Assembly (NCBI GenBank): GCA_032164245.1
Contig: JAVMKO010000020.1
Location: 13,234,706-13,298,705, forward strand
Direction of reading: 5' to 3'
Length of the DNA: 64,000 nucleotides
Origin: Sternotherus odoratus
Lineage: Eukaryota > Chordata > Testudines > Kinosternidae
This document shows, one piece after another, positions 52,143-61,530 of this stretch (positions are counted from its first letter, which is position 1; every line of letters starts with the position of its first letter). The notes under the pieces were generated by a model. The model was not told the DNA's origin, ran no database searches, and was given only the letters and a program-made list of their open reading frames with translations. A program made the translations under genes and the position numbers.

Positions 52143-52274
52143 TGCATGCATCCGACAAAGTGGGTATTAGCCCATGAAAGCTTATTCTTCAATACTTTAG
52201 TTAGTCTTTAAAGTGCCACAGGACCCTTTGTCACTTCTGCAATTCCAGACTAACACGGCTACCTCTCTGATTCT
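52143..52274 (-). mobile_element. GTTAGTCTG-type interspersed repeat
   Basis: GCATCCGACAAAGTGGGTAT, CCCATGAAAGCTTATTC, GTTAGTCTTTAAAGTGCCAC, TTCCAGACTAACACGGCTAC. Single reverse copy of the family that forms the palindrome at 3992-4146. Confidence 0.85.
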
Positions 52275-52307
52275 TCAAGATGAAAGCCACTATACAGGTG
52301 CTAAATA

Positions 52308-52454
52308 CAGAGCTGGTCAAAACTTTTCACTTTTTTTGTTTGACATTTTGAAATTATGAAAATAACCATGTTTTGCAAAAACATTATTATTATTTTGGAA
52401 AACTTTATTTTGCCTTCTTTGCAAAAGAAACCTGCCCTTTTCAATCAGCTCTAG
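52308..52454. mobile_element. AT-rich MITE with CAGAGCTGGTC ends
   Basis: Left CAGAGCTGGTCAAAACTTTT, right CTTTTCAATCAGCTCTAG: inverted ends with a few mismatches around AAATTATG/TTTTGCAAAAAC core. Gives the best boundaries for the AT-rich GAAATTT family in this window. Confidence 0.65.
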
Positions 52455-52780
52455 TAAGATATTGTTACTAATCCGCTACTACTCATTGCACTATCATATC
52501 CTTATTGCCTTAAGTAAAGGGATAAGCATCATGAAAAAAAGACAGGAGTGCATCTTAGTTCCTTTCCAGACACTGCACAAATCAGAGCAGAGACTGCAGA
52601 AAAGGGGCAAAGCTTTCCAGATTTTATAGACAGGTGACCTGGTTCCTAACGCTCAGTGCTTTTCATGGTAATAGGCACAAAGGACTGAGGTAGTGGCAAA
52701 TCTTGTGCTTCGGGGATGGTTGTTGGGATCAGGAAGGAATCCTCCCCACCCATGTGCAAGATTCCACAATTGGCCGTTAC

Positions 52781-52870
52781 ATATGAGGAGTTTCACCTCT
52801 AAAACACCAGGGTGAAATCCTGGCCCTACTAAAGTCCCTTGGAGTTGTGCCATTGATGTCAACACCATCA
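52781..52870. mobile_element. Decayed GTGAAATCCTGGCCC palindromic element
   Basis: TCACCTCTAAAACACCAGG, GTGAAATCCTGGCCCTACTA, AGTTGTGCCATTGATGTCAA. Word content matches palindromic elements with CCATTGA cores, arms strongly eroded. Confidence 0.4.
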
Positions 52871-52915
52871 GAGTATCAAAGTGCTGACAGCTCTCCCTTC
52901 TCTCTCTTCCATTTA

Positions 52916-53057
52916 CAGGGCCGGTGCCAGGCACCAATATAGGAAGCATGTGCCTGGGGCAGCATTCTGGCCAATCCCTTATTTTTTTCCTCCAGCGGCG
53001 CTCCTCCGGCCACCCTTTTTTTTGCTTGGGGTGGCAAAAACGTTAAAGCCGGCCCTG
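52916..53057. mobile_element. hAT-type MITE, perfect 8-bp target duplication
   Basis: 142 bp. Ends CAGGGCCGGTGCCAGGCACC and AACGTTAAAGCCGGCCCTG (inverted). Exactly flanked by TCCATTTA at 52908-52915 and 53058-53065. Contains poly-T and GCTTGGGGTGGCAAAA. Same family and orientation as 63675-63805. Confidence 0.92.
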
Positions 53058-53065
53058 TCCATTTA

Positions 53066-53519
53066 TCACTGGGCTCTTTCTCTCTTAATCTTTGCCCACG
53101 GTCACTCCTTAGCAGAGCATGACCCCAACAATATTAGGACTCCAGCCAGACTCCCACACAGGTGATGTTCCAGTGTGTTCTGAATCAGGCCAAGTGAGTT
53201 GGCCTGTCCTCCTAGCTAATATGTTCGCAGACCCTTCCACCTGGCAACTGGACAATCTTCCTCGGAGCTAGAACCCCCACCAGTTTCTCAACATCAACGC
53301 TGTCTCTTGAGCCTGAAGGTTTTCCAAGTGGGTAGGGACCATTCAGTCAGTCTCGGTTGGAGTCATCCATCATAGTATGACCTGCGAATGACGTGACCGA
53401 TGTATCATCCCTTGCAGTGAAGGTCTTGAGTTGTTGTTTTTTTCAAGATGTTTTGAATTGGCTGGTATTTTAACACCTGTTTTCTGTCTTCTCAACCAGA
53501 GCAAAAACATTTCCAGGCA
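53066..53519. other. No recognisable feature
   Basis: Unassigned mixed sequence. No repeat family recognised. Confidence 0.4.
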
Positions 53520-53830
53520 GGCTGCTCATGCCGCCCTACTTACCATTAAAAGAAAGGACCACATTATTGCTGATATAAACCATTGATTAAGGTTTATAAT
53601 AGCAATAATCCCCTCGAAATTCATTGTTACTGCAGTTAATGACCAGTTTATTAGAGCGTTAACCATCCTTGGCAATGGACTGAGTCGTTTAATGCTGGTA
53701 ACGACCAATTTCTCAAGGGTTATTGCTTAAATAACAATCCTTTGTTAGATATATTCTCAACCACCAGATACTGCTCCAGCTGGAACCTTCTTCTCTGAAA
53801 TAATTGTTATTTATTTCTTCCAAGTTTTGC
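53520..53830. promoter_or_regulatory. Candidate conserved non-coding element
   Basis: Repeat-free with CCATTGATTAAGGTTTATAA, TTACTGCAGTTAATGACCAG, TTGGCAATGGACTGAGTCG, AAATAATTGTTATTTATTTC. Many TTAAT/TAAT cores plus GGTTATTG words. High motif density in one 300-bp stretch. Confidence 0.33.
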
Positions 53831-54439
53831 CACCATGTCTCAAAGTTTCAGATCCAAAGGGTTGCTTAGTACAAGAAAGGATCTGAGAAACTTAGACTGG
53901 ACAATGCACTAAGAAACAAATGGTAGAGAATAAACTAGCACTCCTTGAATGAGCAGCGAGTGCAGGAGATGGAACTTTTGAGGTGTTTCTAATTCTGACA
54001 CCTCTGATTCTACAGATATCAGTGATGTACCCTTCTGAATGGAGATAAGACAAATGCAGTACCTCAAAACCAGACTCTCTCCTGTTTCACTGGACAAGAG
54101 GCAGATCCAGACCTATGGTTCTGGTATCAGGTCTCCTGCAAAAATTGAAAAAGCCTATTTGAATCAAATCCACATTAACAGTCACCTTCAAAAATGAGAG
54201 AGGCCTATTTTCCAGTTTGGTGGTAGCCGAAAATGACATAAATGGACGCTCTAAATGACGGATATCTCACGAGAACAGCTGAGCTCTCAAGATTTCAGTT
54301 GCTTGGAACTGAAATCATAAGAGAATAGTTGGAAGATTTCAGCAGCATCAAATTTATAGCCAAATTCCTAGCTCTGATTTGGTCTCAGATCCCCAAACTT
54401 TTGCCTGAATCTAATCTAGGAAAGAAGAGTAGTCTCTCT

Positions 54440-54655
54440 CATGTCTAGTGCACTGAACTTAAGATTTAAGAGACCTGAATTGTATTCCTAGTTCAGCCAC
54501 AGTTCTCTTGGGTGACCTTGGACAAGTTACTTCCCCTCTCTATGCCTCTGTTTCCTCATCTGTAAGATGGGGATAACAATGCTGACCTTCTTTGTAAAGT
54601 TCTTTGAGATCTACTGCTGAAAAGTCCTATCTTAGAACTAGGTATTATAGATTGT
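54440..54655 (+). mobile_element. MIR-type SINE, near full length
   Basis: TTAAGAGACCTGAATTGTAT, CCTAGTTCAGCCACAGTTCT, GGGTGACCTTGGACAAGTTA, CTTCCCCTCTCTATGCCTCT, CATCTGTAAGATGGGGATAA, GTAAAGTTCTTTGAGATCTA. One of the best-preserved plus-strand copies. Confidence 0.9.
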
Positions 54656-54794
54656 GAACCCACAAATTCTTGTTAGCCGAGGAGCAAAATTTTGAAGGTG
54701 GTAACTAAGCCTTGCTCTGCTCAGCATTTCAAAGCCTAAGTCTGAAGTGACCCAGGGAGTAAGAAGCATGTAGCGCCTTGACTTTCTTGAGACG

Positions 54795-54875
54795 TAGGAT
54801 CCTAAGTGCCTGAATTTCTTCTAAAAATGATACTTAGGCTCCTAAATCACAGAGGTGTTTCTGAAAATATTACAT
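54795..54875. mobile_element. Decayed CCTAAGTGCC palindromic element
   Basis: GGATCCTAAGTGCCTGAATT, TTAGGCTCCTAAATCACAG and GTGTTTCTGAAAATATTAC. Words shared with 26085 and 61366 elements. Confidence 0.45.
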
Positions 54876-55039
54876 GTCTAGTTTTGAAAATTCATGGCTC
54901 CATTAAGGTGCTAGTTCCCCGTATGCAGACAGACTGTGATCACGGAAGCAAAGTGAAGGAGGATGTTGCCCTGGGCTCAAAGATGCAGTGCAAGCAACCC
55001 AGAAGAGACATAAGAGCCTTTTCCCTGCATTTTTTTTAT

Positions 55040-55230
55040 TAATACGAGCTGAATGTTTCATCACATTAACTATTTCCCATCATTTCACGTTAGCATCATC
55101 CTTTTAACAGTGTTCATTTTGCCTGACGTGAAATGAAAAGTACAGACATGATTACACTTTAATTGTGTCATATTAGCTAAAATAAATACAAAACCAGTAT
55201 GGAGCTAACACCACATGATGGCAAATCACT
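55040..55230. promoter_or_regulatory. Candidate conserved non-coding element
   Basis: Includes an exact inverted pair: TCATTTCACGT (55080-55090) and ACGTGAAATGA (55126-55136). Also TTAACTATTTCCC, TTACACTTTAATTGTGTCAT and TTAGCTAAAATAAATAC. AT-rich, no repeat family. Confidence 0.3.
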
Positions 55231-55715
55231 GTCATGCTAGAAAGCCAAGGAGCCTTGTAACCAAACAAGAAATTCTGAACTTTTCCAGAAATGGGGGGAA
55301 GGGGATTCCCTTCCTTTCTTTTATTTGATTTATTGGGGTGCTTTGGCTTTCAGTGAATCCCAAACTGAAGGGCTCTTTAAGGGGGAAAAGACTATGAAGG
55401 TGAAATGAGCCATCTTGATGCAGCAAATAGCACATGACTAGAGTGAAAACCCCAGTTCCATCTGTTAATTAAAGGCATTTTTCACCCCAAAACCTATAAA
55501 ATGCTGGTGTGCAGCCAAGCACACAGTGTAGATGGCTATCCAATGCCCTACATCACCTGTCAGGTCTGTGCCTTCCCTGTCCTAAAAAAGAAAACAAGGT
55601 CAGCAAAAATCAGTGGAAAGTGATTTTGTCTCTCACATCTCTTGCTGAGAAATGCTTCTCTCCAGCTATTTAGTGGGGATTAGTCATACTTAGTTTCTCC
55701 ATATGCTTCTGTCGT

Positions 55716-55800
55716 TATTCTCAACTTTTTCCAGACTGGACCCCCTTTGTCAGAGCAGGACCCCCGCCCCATCCTCATGTTGTCAGGACCAATATGCTTG
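55716..55800. mobile_element. hAT-like fragment
   Basis: TTATTCTCAACTTTTTCCAG, then CTGGACCCCCTTTGTCAGAG resembles the left end of hAT-Charlie-like elements (GGTTCTCAAACTTTTT then GACCCC). The right end is not found. Confidence 0.45.
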
Positions 55801-55867
55801 GTCTGAATCCAGTTTGCCCAGGGGCTCCAGTGAAATCAATTGAAGTGAGCAGTGTCTGTGAGAAGAG

Positions 55868-56010
55868 AACCAGGTTTCATAGAGTGTAAGGCCAAGAGAG
55901 ATTGTTAGATCATTTAGTCTGATCTCCTGTTTAGAACAGGTTGATCGGTTTCACCAGGTTATCCTTGCCTTGAAACCAATAACCTGGGTTAAACTAAAGC
56001 ATTTCAGTCC
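55868..56010 (-). mobile_element. CR1 LINE 3' end
   Basis: TTTCATAGAGTGTAAGGCCA, AGAGAGATTGTTAGATCATT, TAGTCTGATCTCCTGTTTAG. Reverse CR1 3' block with substitutions; older than the 3532 copy. Confidence 0.75.
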
Positions 56011-56220
56011 TCAGGAGATTAAACTGTTGTCACAGGCAGAGAACAGGAGAGACCTGGGTGTCACCATTGCCTCAGGCCTCTCCAGTGGTGGAGAACTGAT
56101 TAAGTGAAATATACCCAGATGGTCTCAGCAGGTGACCCACATCCCATGCCACAGAGGAAGGCAAAAAATCTCTAAATCCCTGCAAACATGGGTTAACTGA
56201 ATGACACAGAGGCCATATGT

Positions 56221-56453
56221 ACAATTAAACTGCAGCTGCACTGCTGTAGTGTTCCGAGTAGACTACCTACGCCGATGGGAGGGGAAGGGAAGTCACCTCC
56301 CAAGAAGCAGTAGCTGTCAGCAAGAATCCTTCCATTAACCTAGCACTGTCTGCACGGAGGGTGAGGTCGGCAGAGCTACATCATTCCGGGGTGTGGATTT
56401 AGCTCCGAGAGACATGGCTATGCTTAGGGAAGCTCCCAGCATGGACCAGCCCC
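56221..56453. mobile_element. MITE with GGACCAGCCC end, probable target duplication
   Basis: CCTACGCCGATGGGAGGGGA, CACCTCCCAAGAAGCAGTAG, CCTTCCATTAACCTAGCACT, GGTGTGGATTTAGCTCCGAG: matches a turtle element with paired GTCGGCGTAGG arms. Flanks GACACAGA (56213-56220) and GACACACA (56454-56461) agree at 7 of 8, though CA-rich context weakens this. Confidence 0.6.
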
Positions 56454-56537
56454 GACACACAGACACAGTCACAAGATAGCCATTGCATGTACACACACCT
56501 GTTTAATACAGAGGCCTAGGTGCTCAAAGTAGGAGTG

Positions 56538-56560
56538 CGGGGGGGGGGGGGGAGGGGGTA
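56538..56560. repeat. Poly-G tract with matching poly-C downstream
   Basis: CGGGGGGGGGGGGGAGGGGG, followed 20 bp later by CACCCCCCCCGG (56569-56580), so the two could pair as a hairpin. Confidence 0.85.
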
Positions 56561-56581
56561 CTGCTGCACCACCCCCCCCGG

Positions 56582-57289
56582 CTTGAAGTGGTTTCCATCA
56601 CACACGGGATTTGCAATTTGGTTTAATGGCTCTCAGCACCCCTCCTCTAAAAATTGTTCCAGAACCCCAGTACAGAGGCATGTTTCAAAGCTGTACCAAT
56701 TGTGCTCTGCATTAAAAGCATCCCCCTGGGCCCTTTACTGAACATCAGACCTGTTAATGATGACACATCTGCTTCCCACCAGGTTACAACTCACCGGGTG
56801 CAACGAATCCCTCAGAAAGTCAGGGACAAACCTGTTACAGGATCCACTTACTCTACACACTGGCAAGGCATTTCAAAGGGGGCCCCTGCTGTCCTGTCAG
56901 ACTTGTAAAGTAATTGATACGCATGTTACCAGCAGACACTGCATCATTCCAGCAGCCAGCAAACAAGAGGGCACCCTACAGGTATTTCAGTGCCTGCCAC
57001 ATGCTTCTGCTCCCCGCTGAGGGTTTATGTTGTAAAAGCGACAAGGAGCATTCTGTGTTCTCTTGTGTGTGTTGATGTAGCACAGAACTTGGCACGACCC
57101 CAATGGAAGAGCATGTTTGCAAAGCTAGTCTTGCATTTTTAAATAGCAGCGCCGCCAAGATCACAGTGTTTGTGACAGCAAAGGCCCAGCTCAGTACATA
57201 CCCACCAGTTTCAGGTGCATACACACTCAGCAAGACTCAGTTGTGCCATCACTTTCGCTGCCAGTGCAGCTGTGGCTTTACTGCTGTTT
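56582..57289. other. No recognisable feature
   Basis: Unassigned. Overlapping open frames of 70-87 codons at 56520-57360 resemble nothing known. Confidence 0.35.
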
Positions 57290-57372
57290 ATACTCACGCT
57301 AGCTCAGTGAGTGCTGGTTTGAGTGTGTGTACACAAGCAGGCGAATCAGATCCCTAGCTTGTAGTAGACATA
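57290..57372. mobile_element. Right end of a GTAGACATAGCC-type MITE
   Basis: TACTCACGCTAGCTCAGTGA and CTTGTAGTAGACATAGCCTG are the characteristic right part. The left part may extend to about 57180 but is unclear. Joined to a SINE fragment. Confidence 0.5.
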
Positions 57373-57480
57373 GCCTGAGTGACTTACTAAAGATCATACC
57401 AGGAGCCTATGAAAGAAACAGAAATTGAACCTAGATCTCCTGAGTCCCCGCACTGTGTTTTACCCACCAACCATCCTCCT
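57373..57480 (-). mobile_element. MIR-type SINE, core and head
   Basis: GTGACTTACTAAAGATCATA, CAGAAATTGAACCTAGATCT, CCTGAGTCCCCGCACTGTG, TTTTACCCACCAACCATCCT. Core begins directly at the MITE boundary, as if the MITE inserted into the SINE. Confidence 0.75.
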
Positions 57481-57790
57481 GAACTGTAGATTAGAAATTA
57501 TTCTATAGACTGTGTGTGGAGGGATAGGCCTCTCCATTCTGGACATACAGGAAAACCATGTCACAGTGATTCTTATACCTCCCTAAATAGCGGTGGGAGA
57601 ACTCTATCATTTCTGCACAAGGAAATGGTTATTATTCTTCATTGTTATCTCATTTTATTATTGACACGCTTGTGGGAATATGGAGGAAGTGAATCAAAGT
57701 TTATGGGATGGATTTGAATTAACTGAAAGTAGCAGACCAGTGTAGTGGTCTGTTCTATTTTGTTCTGTTTTATTCTTGTACTTATAGCGA
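57481..57790. other. No recognisable feature
   Basis: Unassigned; TTCTATTTTGTTCTGTTTTATTC near 57750 is simple T-rich sequence. Confidence 0.35.
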
Positions 57791-57794
57791 GCTG

Positions 57795-58150
57795 GTTGAA
57801 AAAAATGTAATTTTTTTGTGAAACTCTTCAAAACATTCAAAATAGGTTTCATTCCACAGGTTTTGGAAAGGAACAAATTTTTTTTCCCAAAAATGTTCTC
57901 TAAAAAGTTTTTACTAAAAATTTTCAAAATGAATATTTGGGGCCTTTCGTTTTCATTTCTTTTTGGTTTGGGGGGGATTGTTTTTGGGCATGGGATTACA
58001 ATCCCCAAATTTCTGATTTTGCCAAATTGGTCCATTTATTTCTGTTTGAGCTAAAAAAAAAACCCTTAACATTCTGAATTTCAAAAATTTTGTTTAAATA
58101 TCAATATGTGCATCAAAACATGTAAAAGTATGAAACATTTCATATATCTG
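57795..58150. mobile_element. AT-rich GAAATTT-type interspersed repeat
   Basis: GAGCTGGTTGAAAAAAATG at the left matches the CAGAGCTGGTC end of 52308. CATTCAAAATAGGTTTCATT, AAAATTTTCAAAATGAATA, CTGAATTTCAAAAATTTTG continue the family. Largest copy here. Confidence 0.6.
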
Positions 58151-58311
58151 CAATAAACCATGACCTCGTCTACTGATCAGCTGCGGGACTGAACCCTGGA
58201 CATTGAGCATCAAAACTATCATTCTCAAACATTTGAGCTAAAACACTACTTTAGCTGGGTACTACTAGTAGACTGTGTAGTTGCTGGAACCTGCCACTAA
58301 AGGGAGACAGG

Positions 58312-58346
58312 AAAACACACACACACACTCTGTCTCTCTCTCTCTG
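58312..58346. repeat. Compound (CA)n(TC)n microsatellite
   Basis: ACACACACACACAC followed by TCTGTCTCTCTCTCTC. Confidence 0.9.
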
Positions 58347-59055
58347 AAAACATTTTTTCACTACATTTTGCAATAGAAACAATTAACTGGAAAAGCATGG
58401 CAAACTTCAAGGAATAACCAGACAAACACACATTCCTTGTTACCAGCCTAATTGTTTTCTCTTGTCAAGCATTATTAAATGTAATGTATTTACTTATTTA
58501 TTTGTATTTCTTTGACTTTTTTTTTGTTGCAACTTTAGGAACACATGATACAACCAGTTTATTTTTGACCTTTGGCTTCTCCATAGCAGTGTGCAAATGG
58601 TATTATTTTTGCTGGTCAGCAACACAGTCCAATCTGTCAACAATAGCAAGGGACAGCTGGGGCCTTGAGACATTTAAAAATTTTATTCCTTTTTTTTTAA
58701 AAAAAAAGGACACAATTTAACCGTAACCCTTTTCCTTTGTTTTTATTGGTCAGAGGTGCTGAAGGTTTTACTCACACTGGCTGAATACATATGGCCTAAG
58801 AGGATCCCAAGCCTCACACTAGCCTGCTGCATGGGGTGAATTTCATCCCGCTCTGTGTAGCACTGGTCATACAGTGTAACACTCTTTACTGTGCTGGGGT
58901 AGATGTAGCTGGGCCTTCCCACTATACCCTTACCTATGTGCCATGAATTGTTGTCACCCAACCCAACTCTCCCTGCTTTGCCCACCATTCCTACTAATGA
59001 TAAACACCCCATGCCAACGTGTCCTGCCAGCTGCCAAATGGCTGTTGTAGGAACA
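58347..59055. other. Mostly unassigned; palindromic scrap at 58835
   Basis: GGGGTGAATTTCATCCC (58832-58848) resembles the ends of the 26297 element joined centrally. Poly-T then poly-A at 58690-58708 forms a simple hairpin. No gene. Confidence 0.35.
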
Positions 59056-59059
59056 ACTC

Positions 59060-59149
59060 CCTGCCTTGGGCAAGTCACGTAACCTCCCTGGGCTTCAGTT
59101 TCCTATCTGCAAAATATTTTTTCCCTAATAATCTTTCCCTTGTCCACTT
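59060..59149 (+). mobile_element. MIR-type SINE, core (left part)
   Basis: CTCCCTGCCTTGGGCAAGTC, ACGTAACCTCCCTGGGCTTC, AGTTTCCTATCTGCAAAATA, CTTGTCCACTTA. Continues after the MITE at 59260. Confidence 0.75.
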
Positions 59150-59259
59150 AGGCCCCGATTCTACAAAAGCTCACGTACATTTTAATTTCCCATAGTCCCA
59201 CTGGTCCCCTCAGCACATGAAGTTAAGCACATGCCTAAATCTCTGCAGGATGGGGGCCT
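59150..59259. mobile_element. Palindromic AGGCCCCGATTCTGC element nested in SINE
   Basis: Left AGGCCCCGATTCTACAAAAG, right AAATCTCTGCAGGATGGGGG: near-complements. GTCCCACTGG and AGTTAAGCACATGCC inside. It separates the SINE core from its tail. Confidence 0.7.
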
Positions 59260-59330
59260 TTGAGTCTTATAGCTTCAGGGCATGGACTGTCTCTCACAAT
59301 GTGTTTGTACAGCACCTCACGCAACCGGCC
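59260..59330 (+). mobile_element. MIR-type SINE, tail (right part)
   Basis: TTGAGTCTTATAGCTTCAGG, GCATGGACTGTCTCTCACAA, TGTTTGTACAGCACCTCACG. Completes the copy starting at 59060. Confidence 0.75.
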
Positions 59331-59899
59331 ATCAATCTCACCCTGGCCTTTAGTGCTACTGTGAGGGCTGCCATTTTGAATGAGCCTGGGGATTGAACTG
59401 GGAACCTTGCGGGCTAAACATACAAGTCTTTGAAGCCCCATTGAGAGACCATTTATCTGGAACAGTCCCCAGCCCTGTGTGGGTTTGACACTAAGGGATG
59501 AAGGCAATTGGGTGACACCATCATAATGAAAATAATTACTGGAGAGCAGGACGAGACCCCCCCACTGAAAATCAGAGCATGTATCTAAATTCTAGCAGGA
59601 TCTTAAAGAAAAACATAGCCAGCCTTGCTGCCTGGATTAAAACTTCCAACCATATATATTTGATTTAGTTAAGGAGGGAAGGGGGGGGCGGGGACAACAG
59701 AAGGAAGAATAAATGGAGAATCTTAGTTCTGAAAACAAGTCATCAAAGACATTCCAAAGCTAAGATGCCTCTTGCTTTATCAAGATGAACAAATTAATAG
59801 GCTAATTGTTGCTGGGGCCAAGTTCTGGTATGTTTCTGGTTTGGAGGTCTGTTATTGTTATCTCAGCTGTGGGAAGAAAGGAGTAGGAGGGGAGGAGAA
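59331..59899. other. No recognisable feature; poly-G near 59680
   Basis: GGGGGGGGCGGGG tract; otherwise unassigned. Confidence 0.4.
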
Positions 59900-60240
59900 A
59901 GGACTTTCAAGCACCTGGATTTGTCGGCCTCACATTTAATAGGAAGCAGCACGGGCCACGGGGGACATGTCGCTCTTTTCCACCTCCATGTTATTCCAGC
60001 CATAAATCCGAGTGACAAGCTTGAACTTTTCTCAATTGACATGTTTACAAGGGAAGTCCACGTTTGACAGGAAAATTAAGCATATCAATCACTTAACGAG
60101 CTCGTTAATGAATGGCTCTCAGATCTCTCCGATTTCATGCCTGGTAGCACAATTTATTGATCAACTGCCTTTTCTGCTGGAGCTGCCTGCTTTCTTCCTG
60201 GAGCCAGATGTTGCCATACCTTGACCCTCCAAGCCAGAGA
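59900..60240. promoter_or_regulatory. Candidate conserved non-coding element with 16-bp palindrome
   Basis: Repeat-free. Contains CAAGCACCTGGATTTG (E-box), CAATTGACATGTTTAC, TTTGACAGG, AGCATATCAATCACTTAACG, and the perfect palindrome TTAACGAGCTCGTTAA (60093-60108), which carries GTTAA half-sites of the HNF1/POU-homeodomain kind. Among the best enhancer candidates here. Confidence 0.35.
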
Positions 60241-60950
60241 CTGGTTCTGGTCAGGGTTTATCAAGAGGTCAGTTTCTCTTTCAGACCCCAGTTTCCCTTT
60301 TCTTTCTTCTTTATTTTTTTTTTCCCCTGACAGAACAAAGAGAACAGATGTAGGCTCTGGGCCTCTCACACCCACTCAAACATATGGAAGCTATCTCCTC
60401 TGTCTTTGTAATTACACAGGAGCTTGCTTTTCAATGCTTCAGTTTTTATTGCACAGAAACCAACCTATTTCTACATAAAACATTTTTACGGGGGCTCCCT
60501 AGGGGCTCCTTTGCAAGATCACGTCAGGTATAAAAATATGCAGGAGACCCTGACAGCTAGCAGAAGCCTTAAACATATGACGTGTGGACTTTTGAGGCAC
60601 GCTGCGAGGAGCGTGCAGTGGCTTAAAGATGGGGAATGGAATAGGTGGAAGGCTTATCAGACAATGAGGGCATGGCTGTCCCAGCCTAATCAAGAGTGTT
60701 ATAGTCTGGGGTGAGGTGGGGGGGAAATCAGGCTGTGTGTGCTAGAAAAACACAAGTCCGCACCCATTAGGAAAATGCAAGAGCTGACAAGAGACATCAG
60801 AGCACACAAAATATCTCCAAACTTTAGTTACACTAAGCCTCAGCCATTGCTCTGGTGACAAATTCTCCTCCCCCTCCCTGTCCCACCAAATATTGTGTCC
60901 TGTTTGAAATCTGGTCTACCTAGGTGCTTATACAACTCCTATTCTACCTG
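60241..60950. other. No recognisable feature
   Basis: TTTCTTCTTTATTTTTTTTTTCCCC simple tract at 60300. Otherwise unassigned; an open frame of 96 codons (60424-60714) resembles nothing known. Confidence 0.35.
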
Positions 60951-60954
60951 AGCA

Positions 60955-61040
60955 CCTCACAAACATTACTGAACTGATTCACACAGTGACCAATGGCTAT
61001 CCCAATTTTACAGATGGGGAGTGGAGGCACAAAGACCCTA
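60955..61040 (-). mobile_element. MIR-type SINE, left part
   Basis: CCTCACAAACATTACTGAAC, ATCCCAATTTTACAGATGGG, GAGTGGAGGCACAAAGACC. Continues at about 61438 after two insertions. Confidence 0.75.
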
Positions 61041-61348
61041 CAGGGCATATCTTCACTGAGGAGTTAATTCAAATTAACTCCTCAAGTCAGCTTAGCTCAA
61101 GTGAGAGCAGCTACACTAATATGTGAGCTACACAGGGGTTGTGTTAGCAGCTGATGAGTTGTGCTAATTCAAGCTTTAGCCTATTTTCCTCCCAGGTAAC
61201 TCTCATGAAAAGCACCACCACATTCGAGTAAAGGGATTTTTTGTGTGGACAGGACTCAAGTTTGGGGCAACACTCCAATTATAACTCAAGTTATATGAGT
61301 TATAGACAAGTTATGGAGTTATGTGCCACAGGGTTTGAAGACAGCCTT
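61041..61348. mobile_element. MITE with AGGGCATATCTTCAC ends, nested in SINE
   Basis: Left AGGGCATATCTTCACTGAG, right TTTGAAGACAGCCTT: inverted ends with mismatches. Includes the 26-bp palindrome at 61058-61083 and TTATAACTCAAGTTATATGAG near the right. About 308 bp. Confidence 0.6.
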
Positions 61349-61362
61349 GTGGCTTAGCTCCT

Positions 61363-61430
61363 CATAGGTATTTAGGGTCTTAACTTCCATTGATTTCAAT
61401 GGAAGTTAGGAACCTAAATATCTTCAGGAT
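61363..61430. mobile_element. TTTAGG...CCTAAA palindromic element, second insertion
   Basis: TAACTTCCATTGA (61381-61393) and TCAATGGAAGTTA (61396-61408) are exact complements separated by two bases; AGGTATTTAGGGTC and AACCTAAATATCTT extend the stem. Confidence 0.75.
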
Positions 61431-61437
61431 CTGCATT

Positions 61438-61530
61438 GAAGTGACTTGCCTGAGGTTACACTGAAAGTCTGTGGCAGAGCCGGGAAGTGACTGAAAATCA
61501 TCCATATCTCATGGACCATCCTTCCTCCAC
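61438..61530 (-). mobile_element. MIR-type SINE, right part
   Basis: GAAGTGACTTGCCTGAGGTT, ACACTGAAAGTCTGTGGCAG, AGCCGGGAAGTGACTGAAAA. Picks up where 60955-61040 stops. Confidence 0.8.
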
